From NCBI RefSeq assembly GCF_000004195.4, contig NC_030680.2, positions 147,935,045 through 147,999,044 on the forward strand: a stretch of DNA of 64,000 bases, read 5' to 3'. Positions within the stretch are counted from its first letter, which is position 1; every line of letters begins with the position of its first letter. The notes under the pieces were generated by a model that did not search any database, was not told where the DNA came from, and was given only the letters and a program-made list of their open reading frames with translations. The position numbers were made by a program, and so were the translations under genes. This document shows positions 22,196-33,900 of the stretch, piece by piece. The stretch comes from Xenopus tropicalis (taxonomy: Eukaryota; Chordata; Amphibia; Anura; Pipidae).

Positions 22196-22890
22196 AGTCC
22201 CTGCCCCAGTGAGCTTACAATCTAAGGTCCCTATCACATTCCCATCAGCCCCTGCCCCAGTGAGCTTACAATCTAATGTCCCTATCCCATTCCCATCAGT
22301 CCCTGCCCCAGTGAGCTTACAATCTAAGGTCCCTATCACATTCCCATCAGTCCCTGCCCCAGTGAGCTTACAATCTAAGGTCCCTATCCCATTCCCATCA
22401 GTCCCTGCCCCAGTGAGCTTACAATCTAAGGTCCCTATCACATTCCTATCAGTCCCTGCCCCAGTGAGCTTACAATCTAAGGTCCCTATCACATTCCCAT
22501 CAGCCCCTGCCCCAGTGAGCTTACAATCTAAGGTCCCTATCACATACCCATCAGCCCCTGCCCCAGTGAGCTTACAATCTAATGTCCCTATCCCATTCCC
22601 ATCAGTCCCTGCCCCAGTGAGCTTACAATCTAAGGTCCCTATCCCATTCCCATCAGTCCCTGCCCCAGTGAGCTTACAATCTAAGGTCCCTATCCCATTC
22701 CCATCAGTCCCTGCCCCAGTGAGCTTACAATCTAAGGTCCCTATCCCATTCCCATCAGCCCCTGCCCCAGTGAGCTTACAATCTAAGGTCCCTATCACAT
22801 TCCCATCAGCCCCTGCCCCAGTGAGCTTACAATCTAAGGTCCCTATCACATTCCCATCAGTCCCTGCCCCAGTGAGCTTACAATCTAAGG
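22196..22890 (-). repeat. 51-bp satellite array, about 13 copies
   Basis: Same unit and same orientation as the fam107a intron array. It is clean and uniform and open on both strands because of its 17-codon period. Confidence 0.95.
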
Positions 22891-22926
22891 GCCCTATTTT
22901 ATTCACACACACTAAAAAGATCACTG

Positions 22927-23103
22927 GGGTTCATTTATAAGCACTGGGCAAATTTGCCCAGGGGCAATAACCCATGGCAACCAATCAAAATGTTGCATTG
23001 CTTGTTTTACCTGCAGTTGGTTTAAAAAAAAGCCAATCACTGCTTGGTTGCTATGGGTTACTGCCAGTGGGCAGATTTGCCCAGTGTTGATAAATGAGCA
23101 CTT
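22927..23103. mobile_element. palindromic fold-back MITE, about 180 bp
   Basis: The left arm (GGTTCATTTATAAGCACTGG, GCAATAACCCATGGCAACCA) is answered by an inverted right arm (TGGTTGCTATGGGTTACTGC, CAGTGTTGATAAATGAGC). The arms span nearly the whole element. No coding region is present. Confidence 0.8.
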
Positions 23104-23890
23104 TTCATTATATAAGGCTGAGCTAAAGTCACATGACTGGGAGAGAGTGGATTGGGCCCAGGAAATATAAAAAGCTGAAAAATGGCTCTAATTACATTCT
23201 ATGAAGTATTTTCTCCACTAAACCAGGAATTGTGTTTTCAGGCAAAAAAGAAAAGCTTTTGTTTATTTTGATGACATTTTCCTTTTGATTTACTTTCCCT
23301 TAAAGGGCTAGTGCTACTGAGACCCAACTGAATGTAATAGGGGAGTGAAGAATAATTCTGACCAATCACTTTAACCTTCAGCTCATATCAGAGGCACATA
23401 TGGAATCTCTGCAGAGTGCTCAGCTGCACAAAGGGTTAAATTGGGTGTGGGTGTGGTTGGGCGAGGGCGGGGCTACTCGGGGAGGGGGAGGGGAATCATG
23501 TCTCAGGCACAGACTATGGCCAATATTTGGATAAAGCCTTAACACTGATTGGATTGTACTAACTAACACACTAGGTTGGTTCCGCTGCTTCAGCCTGTAA
23601 ATATGACAGATATTTATTTAGTTATGGTTCGTATACGTCTATTTTTCTATGTAGTTCTGTGGTCAATATTACCAATAAATAGCGAGTACGACTTGCCTAC
23701 AGTACGGAACGAGGCCCGTCTGTTCCCTGTGCAACAAAAGCACATTATACAGTGTTCCTCCGCCTCCTGTTACACTACAGCTCTGATAGAGGATGCTGGG
23801 AGTTGTAGTCTGACAGAGCTCTTGTCCATCCGTTGTATGGCAGCCCCTGCAGAACTCTCTCTTGCACCTTTGGTTTTATAAGGTCTGTGC
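23104..23890. other. no gene recognised
   Basis: Unique DNA. The open frame at 23576-23881 has no recognisable family. Confidence 0.4.
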
Positions 23891-23904
23891 CTTTAAAGGG
23901 AAAG

Positions 23905-24045
23905 GGGGTGCTGGTGCATTATGGGAGGCACTGGTGCATTATGGGAGGTGCCTGTGCATTATGGGAGGTGCCTGTGCATTATGGGAGGTGCTGGTGCATT
24001 ATGGGAGGCGCCTGTCCATGATGGGAGGTGCTGGTGCATTGTGTA
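23905..24045 (+). repeat. 19-20-bp minisatellite, about 7 copies
   Basis: The unit is GTGCATTATGGGAGGTGCCT with small variants. Short predicted peptides here come from the repeat. Confidence 0.9.
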
Positions 24046-24395
24046 TTATGGGATTATTTCTCTGAAGTGTTACTATGGGAATGTCTGTATAAGGGGGTGT
24101 CAGTCACCCCACTCATGATAAATAAATAAGAAGTGCGCCCCCTAGTGCTCATTGACTCCCACCTTCCAGCAGGGGCAGTACAGAGTGCAGGCTGCCAGTG
24201 CTCCCATCTGAGTGACCTGCAAGTTTGGGGTTGGGGGGGGGACACCTACATGTACCCCATCTGCCCCTCGTGAATACAGTGCTGCCAAGTGCAGCTGCCA
24301 GTGGTGATAAGTCTTAAAGGAACAGTAACACCAAATAAATTAGAATGTACTGTTGCCCTGCACTGGTACAGCTGGGGTGTTTGCTACAGAAACCC
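24046..24395. other. no feature recognised
   Basis: Unique DNA between two arrays, with a short G-run at about 24232-24241. Confidence 0.4.
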
Positions 24396-25305
24396 TACTA
24401 TGGCACCCCCTACCCATATGTATAAATACAAATATACAGAGAAGGAATGTTCTGGGCACACAATAAGCTGTACCCCCATACTGTACTGTCTAAGGGAAAC
24501 ACTATGGCACCCCCTACCCATATGTATAAATACAAATATACAGAGAAGGAATGTTCTGGGGCACACAATAAGCTGTACCCCCATACTGTACTGTCTAAGG
24601 GAAACACTATGGCACCCCCTACCCATATGTATAAATACAAATATACAGAGAAGGAATGTTCTGGGCACACAATAAGCTGTACCCCCATACTGTACTGTCT
24701 AAGGGAAACACTATGGCACCTCCTACCCATATGTATAAATACAAATATACAGAGAAGGAATGTTCTGGGCACACAATAAGCTGTACCCCCATACTGTACT
24801 GTCTAAGGGAAACACTATGGCACCCCCTACCCATATGTATAAATACAAATATACAGAGAAGGAATGTTCTGGGCACACAAAAGCTGTACCCCCATACTGT
24901 ACTGTCTAAGGGAAACACTATGGCACCCCCTACCATATGTATAAATACAAATATACAGAGAAGGAATGTTCTGGGCCACACAATAAGCTGTACCCCCATA
25001 CTGTACTGTCTAAGGGAAACACTATGGCACCCCCTACCCATATGTATAAATACAAATATACAGAGAAGGAATGTTCTGGGCACACAATAAGCTGTACCCC
25101 CATACTGTACTGTCTAAGGGAAACACTATGGCACCCCCTACCCATATGTATAAATACAAATATACAGAGAAGGAATGTTCTGGGCACACAATAAGCTGTA
25201 CCCCCATACTGTACTGTCTAAGGGAAACACTATGGCACCCCCTACCCATATGTATAAATACAAATATACAGAGAAGGAATGTTCTGGGCACACAATAAGC
25301 TTTCA
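24396..25305 (-). repeat. 104-bp satellite array, inverted, about 8.7 copies
   Basis: Reverse complement of the unit at 7806-9625 (CATATGTATAAATACAAATA, TGGGCACACAATAAGCTGTA). Single-base indels in the GGGCACAC region break the period in several units. It abuts unique DNA at AATAAGCTTTCAG. Confidence 0.95.
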
Positions 25306-27225
25306 GTTGAGTTCAGGCCTAATGACATTTAGTGGATAATTCCCTCCCTGTCAGGCAGTTGATGTTGCAGTTGCGGCTCAGAGCCATAACCTTTGTCAGT
25401 TGTTTCAGCCATAATCACCCCCTCCTGCACTTTGCTGGCTGCATATCATTGACTTTTCCCTCTTACCTGCAGGAGAGGGGGGGCCCAATACTTAGGGGCC
25501 CAGGGGACTTCATCAGTCGATAGATCTGAAAAGTCAGACATTAGAGATAAAGGTTAATTCCTCCAAACACTATTGGATCACGTGGTTCCATTCCCTCTGC
25601 CCCCGGCACCATTGGGCCTGAACTCACGAGAAAGAGAAAATGTTCAGATTCAGCAAAACCACCCGGGGGTTATTAGTGAATAAGAGGGGGGGTACAATTA
25701 GGGGAAAGGGTTTTGCCACCGTGTCTGGGGATAAATTTGCTCCCTGGGTCAATCCCCCTGAAGTCTCACCCTGGGGTCATCAAGAGACACAGAGGTCCAG
25801 TCCTGCAATGCAGAGTCTGGGGCTACCACCAGGGGGCCCCCCAACCCACTCACATCAAACCTCCTTTCCCCTGCAGAGGAGAGAGCGGCCCTGGGTCCGC
25901 AAGGGTTGGGGGACCCATGAGGGTCGGGGCCCCGCCAGGTTTTTTCCCGGTGCTCCACCGGCCCAGTCCGACCCTGTTAAAACACGAACATCAACACGAA
26001 AATTAAAGACTCCTCCCCCTGCACCTTTAAAAGCCATCCGGCCAATGTGGTAACTCATTACTTGCCTCAGACATAAGGTGGAAGGGGCAACCTGTTTGGC
26101 TGCTGAGAATAGGCCTGGGGGGGACACCACTAGGGGGGCAATTGTGATGATGTCACTTCTACCATTGGGCAACAGCTCAATGTGATTGGCTGCAATGCCC
26201 AGTATTATGGTGGAGCCCTTGGTTCTTCTTGGTCCATGTTGGGTCACCAGTAGACATCAGTGAGTGGCTCCTACCGTGTTCCTCCGTCAGTCAGTGGCTG
26301 CGGCCTCCCTGCACTTATCTACGGACCCTCCCAGTTACGTCTGGAGACTTCCTCTACATTTCAACCAATCAAAAGAGCAACTGCCTCTCTTTCTTTCTCC
26401 AGAAAGCATCTATTGTTAGAACAGGGCTGTGTAACAGGCACAAAGCATGCTGGGAGTTTTAGTTGAGGGGCTGGAGGGCTGCCAGTTGGATACTATGTAT
26501 GTTGTAAGAATGTGTAACTGGGAATCTTATTGCCCCCCACTATGTGGAACATCACTGGCCCAACAGACCCTTCTCCACTGATGATCCTCAAGTTGATGTT
26601 GGGTGATGAAGCCTCAGGGATAATAATATCCACTTACCAGGTCACCGCCGTGTCCAATCACGTCTAAGGGATTCATCTCCTTCTCACTTATGGAAACTTT
26701 CATTTCAAGAGGTGGGGGAGGAGTTTGCTATTTGCCATGTGTTCCCCGGGTTGGACATCGAGTGGCCCACAGACCAATGGAACGTTACAGCCCCTGTCCT
26801 GCTCTGGCTTTGTACGATGATTTTGCTGTGGGTTCCATGTTTCTTTTATAGGAATCTAGAACCCTCCAGGCTCTAATTCATATACAAATCAATGACTTGA
26901 CCAGTTTATGTTCTAAAGTACAAAATATACCTGACCCAGAAGCCCTGTCATTCATATATCATCTGTGATAATTCATATATCATCTATGCGTTACTCCCTG
27001 ATACCCCATCGGCTGTTCATTAACTGCCACCCAACGAATGTTCTCAGTGTGGCCCCAGCCCTGCACTGCAGATACAAGTCACTAGAACTTCATTTCATTT
27101 TGCCCTGATGCCTTTAAAGGAGAAGGAAAGGCTAATAAAGAGTTAATCTCAAGCTGCAGGCATGCCTTCAGTTCTCTCAATTGTGCCCTTAAGTCTCCCC
27201 ATATTTCTCCCATTCAGATAATCAG
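25306..27225. other. no gene; probable interspersed repeat at 25740-26170
   Basis: The middle part is C/G-rich (GGTCGGGGCCCCGCCAGGTT, CAGTCCGACCCTG) and shares words with 48330-48560, so it is probably a dispersed repeat rather than exon. Open frames on both strands at 25640-26250 have proline-rich, repeat-like composition and no recognised family. Confidence 0.4.
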
Positions 27226-28110
27226 ATATGGAGACAGTAGGGCAAGATGGAGACAGTAGGGCAAGATGGAGACAGTAGTGCAAGATGGAGACAGTAGGAC
27301 AAGATGGAGAAAGTAGGGCAAGATGGAGACAGTAGGGCAAGATGGAGACAGTAGGGCAAGATGGAGACAGTAGGGCAAGATGGAGACAGTAGGACAAGAT
27401 GGAGACAGTAGGGCAAGATGGGGACAGTAGGGCGAATGGGGACAGTAGGGCAAGATGGAGACAGTAGGGCAAGATCCGAGACAGTAGGGCAAGATGGAGA
27501 CAGTAAGGACAAGATGGAGACAGTAGGGCAAGATGGGACAGTAGGGCAAGATGGGGACAGTAGGGCAAGATGGGAGACAGTAGGACAAGATGGAGACAGT
27601 AGGGCAAGATGGGACAGTAGGGCAAGATGGGGACAGTAGAACAAGATGGAGAACAGTAGGGCAAGATGGGGACAGTAGAACAAGATGGCTACAGTAGGGC
27701 GAGGTGAGACAGTAAGGCAAGATGGAGACAGTAGGACAAGATGGAGACAGTAGGGCAAGATGGGACAGTATAGAACAAGATGGATACAGGTAGGGCGAGA
27801 TGGGGACAGTAGAACAAGATGGATACAGTAGGGGAGGTGGAGACAGTAGGGGCAGAGGAGACAGTAGGGCAAGATTGGGACGTAGGACAGGATGGAGAGA
27901 CAGTAGGAAAGTGGAGACTGTAGAAAGATGGAGAAGTAGGATGGGAGACAGTAGGCAAGATGGAGACATGTAGGACAATGGAGACAGTGAGGACAGGATG
28001 GAGAAGTAGCAAGATGGAGACAGTAGGACAGGATGGAGACAGGTAGCACAAGATGGAGCCGTAGACAGGAAGATGGAGACAGTAGGGCAAGGATGAGGAA
28101 GTAGTACAAA
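27226..28110 (+). repeat. 19-bp minisatellite, decaying toward its right end
   Basis: The unit is GACAGTAGGGCAAGATGGA. The first 300 bp are nearly perfect. Toward 28100 single-base gains and losses accumulate, after which only scattered fragments such as GGATGGAGACAGTAGG are left (for example near 28380, 28570 and 29090). Confidence 0.9.
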
Positions 28111-29160
28111 TCGGGGACAGTAGGGATAAGGAGTAGGTAGGGGAAAAATAGGATGGGATGACAGGTTCGGCACTTAGGGGGGGAGTGGAAGACAGTAAAT
28201 GGGTCAGATGGAGACAGGTTAGACAGAGTACTGTTGCCGCAGAGCAGATAAGGTGCTCAGTCACGTCATCGTGAGACAGTAGGTTGTGTGCCCATAAATG
28301 ATCGCTGGGTGTACGCAAATGTAGCGTTGGCGCCTACTGTGATCTAACCGCATCTTTGGGCGACATGTAGTACTAACAGGATGGAGACAGTAGGTGTCCC
28401 ATCCTGCCTGCAGCTCCTGTGAAAATCTTGTACTTATGGTACATGAGCCAGTTGGCCAGCGTGTACGGGTTTCGCAATACTGTTATGGGACCGCCTCAGC
28501 TTAGTGGTCATCTTTTGCCCAGGGTCTCATTCCTGTTTACTTCTCCCCTTTTGTTGCTAGCGTGCAGGATGGAGAGACAGTAGTGTCACATCTTGTTTCG
28601 CTAACATGAGTCGTCGAAATGAGCTCCTTGCAGGGCCCAGGTAATGGCTAGTGCACTCCTATGGTAAAACCGGGTCGCAAGTGATCCGCAGACAATTGTC
28701 ATTAGGATTCTAACTAAAGGGACTTCGCATTTGTTGCGGTAGGGCAAGATGGGAGCAATTAACTTAGTCGGCCATCCTGTCTACTGTTTCTCGAACGACT
28801 ATGGGTTGGCATTGGACTAGTATCACTAGTAGCTGGTCGTCTATCTAAGGGTCTGACACCAAGATCTTGTGGCAGACTCGTCATCCATGTCTTTGTCTAA
28901 GAAGCGCCAGATGGAGACTGTCGTTTACGGCAATCTTAGCCCCTTACCTGTCAGAGACTTGCGAAGACAGTAGGTCTTAGCACATACTAGTGATTCCAGT
29001 CACACGAACATCTGTTTGAGGATCCTAACTAAGGTATGGTCACAGCGTAGGGGGGTAAAGATGGAGACATAGGGGATCATAGTTGAATGGAGACAGTAGG
29101 TGCTTTAAGATATGCAGATGCAGTTCAGGCTGCAGATGGAGAGAGTGTGTTTCTGCTTTG
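28111..29160. other. degraded sequence with scattered 19-bp repeat fragments
   Basis: Fragments of the 19-bp repeat (GATGGAGACAGTAGG and near forms) are interspersed with apparently random sequence. The density of errors rises smoothly from the clean array, which suggests poorly corrected assembly rather than ancient divergence. No gene is visible. Confidence 0.55.
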
Positions 29161-30447
29161 CTTTGCTGTATTCACCAGGGTAAGCAGTATAATCGTTTAG
29201 GGAGTTTAACGGAATGAATTGTTGTATTATTTGTATGGGATTTTTGCTTCAGTTGTGAATTGTTACTGAAATAAAAGGAAAAACCTAATAAATGTTATAA
29301 CAACACTGAGACGCCTTGTGGTTTCTCTCTGTTTAACAGTGTAAGTTACATGTAGCTGGGGTTCCACCAGGAGGGGGGCATTTTGTACTGGGGGCAAGCA
29401 GGCATGGGTGACTGCAAAAGGGGCGGGGCTTGTGGGTGAGATGGGCGGGGGTTTGTGGTGAGATGGTGCAGGGTTGGTGAGAATTCGTGGCAAATACTCA
29501 GTAGGGGTGCTGGTAAGGTGCCATATGAAGTCTATTGGGTCAGTTGGGGGCTATTTGGGCCCCTGGGTACTGGGAATGCCAGGGGGCTGCTGTAAGTGGG
29601 CATAGACAGTCTATTGGTCTTGGGGGCTGTTTGGGCCTCTGGGTACTGGGAATGCCGGGGACTATTGTGACTCCCAGTCCGGGGCTGCAGGGGACATTAA
29701 TTCTCTCCTTCCACCAAGTGTGGATTCCGGCCGGATCAGAACTCTCATTCGCCCATGGTTGGGTGTCATTGGTTCTATTATCAATACTGACGGAATCTGG
29801 ACACTCAGGGCACCCCTAGAATTCTTAATAATGAATAACACAGAGCCCCAGAAACACCCAGGTACTGGCCCATAACTCCCTAGTGGGCCCTCATGTCTGA
29901 TCTTGGGGCATTGATCTAGCCTTGTGCCACTACGTGGGGCAAAACCTACTAGCCCAATGTTGCACAAGTGACCCAGATTTCTGACCTGCCCTCACCATGG
30001 CCTACAGGATGCCCCCTCCCTAAGGGGGCAATAGGAAAAGACGCCCCTAACTCTGGTCAGGGAAACAGATGGTCAGATACTGTACATTGGCAAATACAAA
30101 TTGACAGAGGGATGCTGTCTGAAATGAAATCTAGGAAATGTCAGGGAATGTCAATCCCCTTAGTGGAATGAGGAATGCCCGCCCGCGTTAGTGCGTAGGA
30201 AATGCCCCCCCCGCTTAGTGATGAGGAATGCCCCCCCATTGTATAAATGCGCCTCTATAGATAACCTATTATGATCTCCGGGGCTTCATTCTGGATGTAC
30301 AAGAGCTCGGCGGTCAGGACTGGCTTACTGTCCGACCCCCAGGCCGGCTCCAATAAGAGTGCCTGGCTCTGTGTGTCCGTAAGTGACTTATCACTTTTTA
30401 TTCTTATTGCATAATTCATCTCCTATTTATTCAACAAGATCAACAAA
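29161..30447. other. unique DNA, no gene recognised
   Basis: The sequence appears clean again. It includes a TCTATTGG..GGGGGCT..TTTGGGCC duplication near 29535-29660 and a GAGGAATGCCC triplication near 30170-30235. No exon is recognised. Confidence 0.4.
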
Positions 30448-30905
30448 ATGGGTTGTTTGAGGTGGTTTTGTCCTGGTTTTTGGGGGTTGGTTGTGGGCGG
30501 GGGTGGTGGGGGTTGGGTGTGTTGTTGGGGTGTTGGGGGGTGTGTGGGTTTGGGGGGGTGTGGTGTTGGGTGGGGGTGGGGTTTTGTTGTGGGGGTGTTG
30601 GTGGGTCGTTTGGCTTTCTGTTTTTTTGGGGGGGGTGTGTGTTTGGTAGTGGGTGTTTGTGTGTTGTTTTTTTGGTGGGTGCTGTTCGGTGTGTTGTTTT
30701 GTTGGTGGCTGGTGGGCTTGGTGTGCGGGTTTATGGTGTTTGTTTTGTTGGTGGTGGTGCGGGCGGGGTGTGGTGTGTGTGGGTGTTTTTGTGGGTGGAT
30801 TTTTGTGGGGGGGTGTTTGTATGTTTGGTTTCTGGTTGGGGGGTGGTGGTGGTGTGGGTTGGTGGTTGGTGGGTTGTTGGTGTTTTGTAGAGGTGTGGTG
30901 GGGTT
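30448..30905 (+). repeat. low-complexity block of almost only G and T
   Basis: About 450 bp in which A and C are rare and words such as GGTGGGGGTTGGGTGTGTTG follow one another without a fixed period. Composition changes abruptly at both ends. The long open frames on both strands are the result of missing bases, not coding sequence. It may be real GT-rich DNA or an assembly artefact. Confidence 0.75.
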
Positions 30906-33900
30906 TTTTTACCAATTTTCCTAATTTGAGCTGGTCTGGGACCGATAGCTGCACTGCTGATTCGTCAGCCGCTCGTAACAATCTGCAGTTTCGCTTGTGC
31001 CCCGCCAGTCCAAATAATAGTAATGATTTCTGTGTCTATGGAATGGGTGTCGGGGTTACTGTAGAGGCGCAGATATTGGGGGATCAATAAGGGCTAAGGT
31101 AGGTCTATTTTATTTCGAGCTCAGCTGAGCTGATGTATTGTTCAGGAAGCCAATTCAGCTTCCTTATTGATTCTCCTGCTTTTGGTTCATGCTAAGGGCC
31201 CAGTCTCTGGTATTTGGCTGCGTGATACAGAGAGACTGGTTTTAAGATTGTTATATTTAGGATTTTGAGCACAATTTTATGGGTTTCGTTCGCTTGAAAG
31301 GGCTTACATCTGTTCTCTCTTCTCCCATGGGTTTTAAATTGGATGTGATTGAAAGTTATGTGAGGGGAAAGTTAAATTGTGGCCTGGGCGGCGCGGTGGG
31401 ACGGGGGTTCAGAGGCCTAAACGACAGCTGGCTCTCGGTCTTTGTGAGAGGGGGACTGGGGGGGAGTGTTGCTTGAAATTGTCGGGGGTATTTTTGGTAC
31501 TGGATTCTAGGGGGTGGGGCTGAGACAGGGGGAGACTGGTGACCAGAATGTGAGACGGCTTTCTGCTGGGTGTGAATGAAGCTAGGGGGCGGGGGAAGCA
31601 GGGTTGCTGGTAGGCGGTCGCAGGCTACAGTATTTCGGCTTGCCTCGGCAGGCTTGCCATTTATATGGGGGCTGACCCCTTAGCAAGCACCCAGAGGCGC
31701 TAGAAGGCCGAAGTGGAAGCATGAACCTATATGGGCTCACCTGTGCTCCTGGCTGTGTTGGTTCTTGAGGCCAGGCTGGATCGGCGCCAGGGGCATTCTT
31801 CGTGTTGTAGGTCGCTGGCGCGCAAGGGTGGATACTATGCGGAAAAATATCGGCTGATTGCGCTAAGGGTGAAGGGAAATTAATTGTTTCGGGTTCTGTC
31901 CCTGTTCCCTTCTCTGGCACTCGCGGGGTTCTCGTAGTGGGGTGATTGATCATACTCTCCAATTCGTCAGGTCATCCTAGTGTCTAACTGGTTTATAGTA
32001 TTGTTTTATTTTAGAGTCTGATCACTGTGTCTGTCCCTTGGGGCTTCTTGCACTGCTAGGGTGTTCTGATGGGCTGATACTAGGGACTTTCTCGTCGATG
32101 GGTATATACATTCATTATGTGTCTGAGGGGGCTGTATGCTTGATGCTCGGGTATGGTGTTTATTGTTTTAGTTGTAAGTGTGTAACCAGTGTTAGGTGTG
32201 GATTAGTCCTTGCGGCCTTGCGCGGGCTGGCACGGGCTGATGGGGGAAGGTGCTAGTACTGGGGTGGATCTACGGACTCACCAGATTTATAATTCATTCG
32301 TTTTCATTCTCACTGGTTTTTTGGGGTAGTGTGAGTGGATGGTAAGTGATGGGTTCAGCGTGCGTGTCTGTCCTTTTTTTGGTTCCGGTTCTCGCGGTGG
32401 CATTGCTGGTGATTCGTGAACTCCTTGATAGCGAGATCCCGAATAGGGTAACATTTGATCATCTGTATCGATACTTGGGGTCGGGGTGTGGGGTTTAGTA
32501 GGTTTCAGGGGACAATCGGTATAGAATTGTGTAACCTCATCGGGCGGGCTGGTGTCTCGCGTTCGCTATTCCCTTCCTGCACGCTGGTGTCTGACTTGAT
32601 ACAACAATCCCAATCACCCATTGCAGATTCACTTCACTTGTTGTCGGTTCGCAACCTCTTCAGTTCCTGGGATCTTATATCCAAGCTGGATAATGTGTAC
32701 ACTGCTCGAGGAGCTGGCATTTTTTAAGGGTGTATACGTGGAAGAACGGCAGTTTGGTTTATCATCTTGTTTTTTCAGTACTATTGTGTTTTCTGAAGCC
32801 CTTGCTTCTGGGCGAACTGCTGCGTTGTGTTACTTGAACGTCGGTCTGCCGGGCGTACATCTAAGAAAGGTACCGACCCCCGGAGGATGTGTCAGTGATA
32901 CTCAGAATGGTGCAGTTTCCCTAAGATATCTCTATGACTCGGGGCGGTCGCGAGTCTGGCGGGGGGGGGACTAGTATATACTTTCAGAGATCCTGGCGAA
33001 ACTTATGTTAAGTTATTGGTTATGTTGTGAAAATTTCGTGAACGTATAAAAATTGTTTGGTAGTCAAGGTTGTCTGGTTTCATAAGTTCTCTGATCGCTC
33101 TGCATCTGCTGGTTTCTGAGTCTGGATAAAAATCCCGCGAATAGGTTTCCTTGCTACTGTCACCATCGGCCTTGCGACTATTCTCCATACTTTGGGGGGT
33201 TGGCGCGAATATTATGTGTGCACATTACCCGGTTTTCGCAGTCGACTGGGCATGGTCGTGTCCCTTTCCCTTCCCTGACTGGCTGGCAAAGCTGACTGCG
33301 CTCTGACAACTCCCCGAATATTCATTCATTTATCAACACCTTCATGGGTTTATAGGCTGTATGGTTGTAACGTGGGTCGGCAATGAGAAGTGACATGGAG
33401 AAGCATCTGGGGGGGATCCCGTAATCTTATTTTGGACGTGACTTTTCCCCGTAGCATCATGCTAGCTGGTTTGCTGACTCCTGAGTCAAAATAAGCGAAT
33501 AATTCGGAATACGGAATTGTTGTGTGTTGTGGTGGTGGTAATGGCGTAAGTGTGTTGGTGTGCAGTTGTTCGTCGCCAGTGGTTATCACTGGTATAGTTA
33601 TGTTGTACGTCACTGTGTGTAGTCCTTTCCGTCGACTATCACTGCTGGTTTCTCTGAAATACTGTTTGATTTGTGCAGTGGTCCGTGTGGCGCAATACTC
33701 GGGGATATGGATGGGAGGTTAGTCAGTTAGCGATCGGGGTGTTTATGGGATATTGTTCATCTGCGTCCGTCCATCGATCCTGGGATATTATAGTTAGTTT
33801 CATAGGTGCTGTCGACGGTGTTACGAAACTTCCTCTCGTGCACTGCCGTGTTTGTGTATTTGTGTCTACTTTTTCTTAAATCCTCTGGGCTGCTTCGGTT

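Noticed and set aside
25640..26247. Proline-rich frames on both strands as a possible gene
   Set aside because: Shares sequence with 48.3-48.6 kb, so it is probably a dispersed repeat. No splice structure was found.
27149..28318. Minus-strand frames rich in Leu/Ser/Cys/Pro resembling membrane proteins
   Set aside because: They arise from the 19-bp minisatellite and its degraded continuation.
30427..31090. Open frames for Cys/Val/Gly-rich or Thr/Pro/His-rich proteins
   Set aside because: They lie in the G/T-only block, where stop codons are simply rare on one strand. Likely artefact region.
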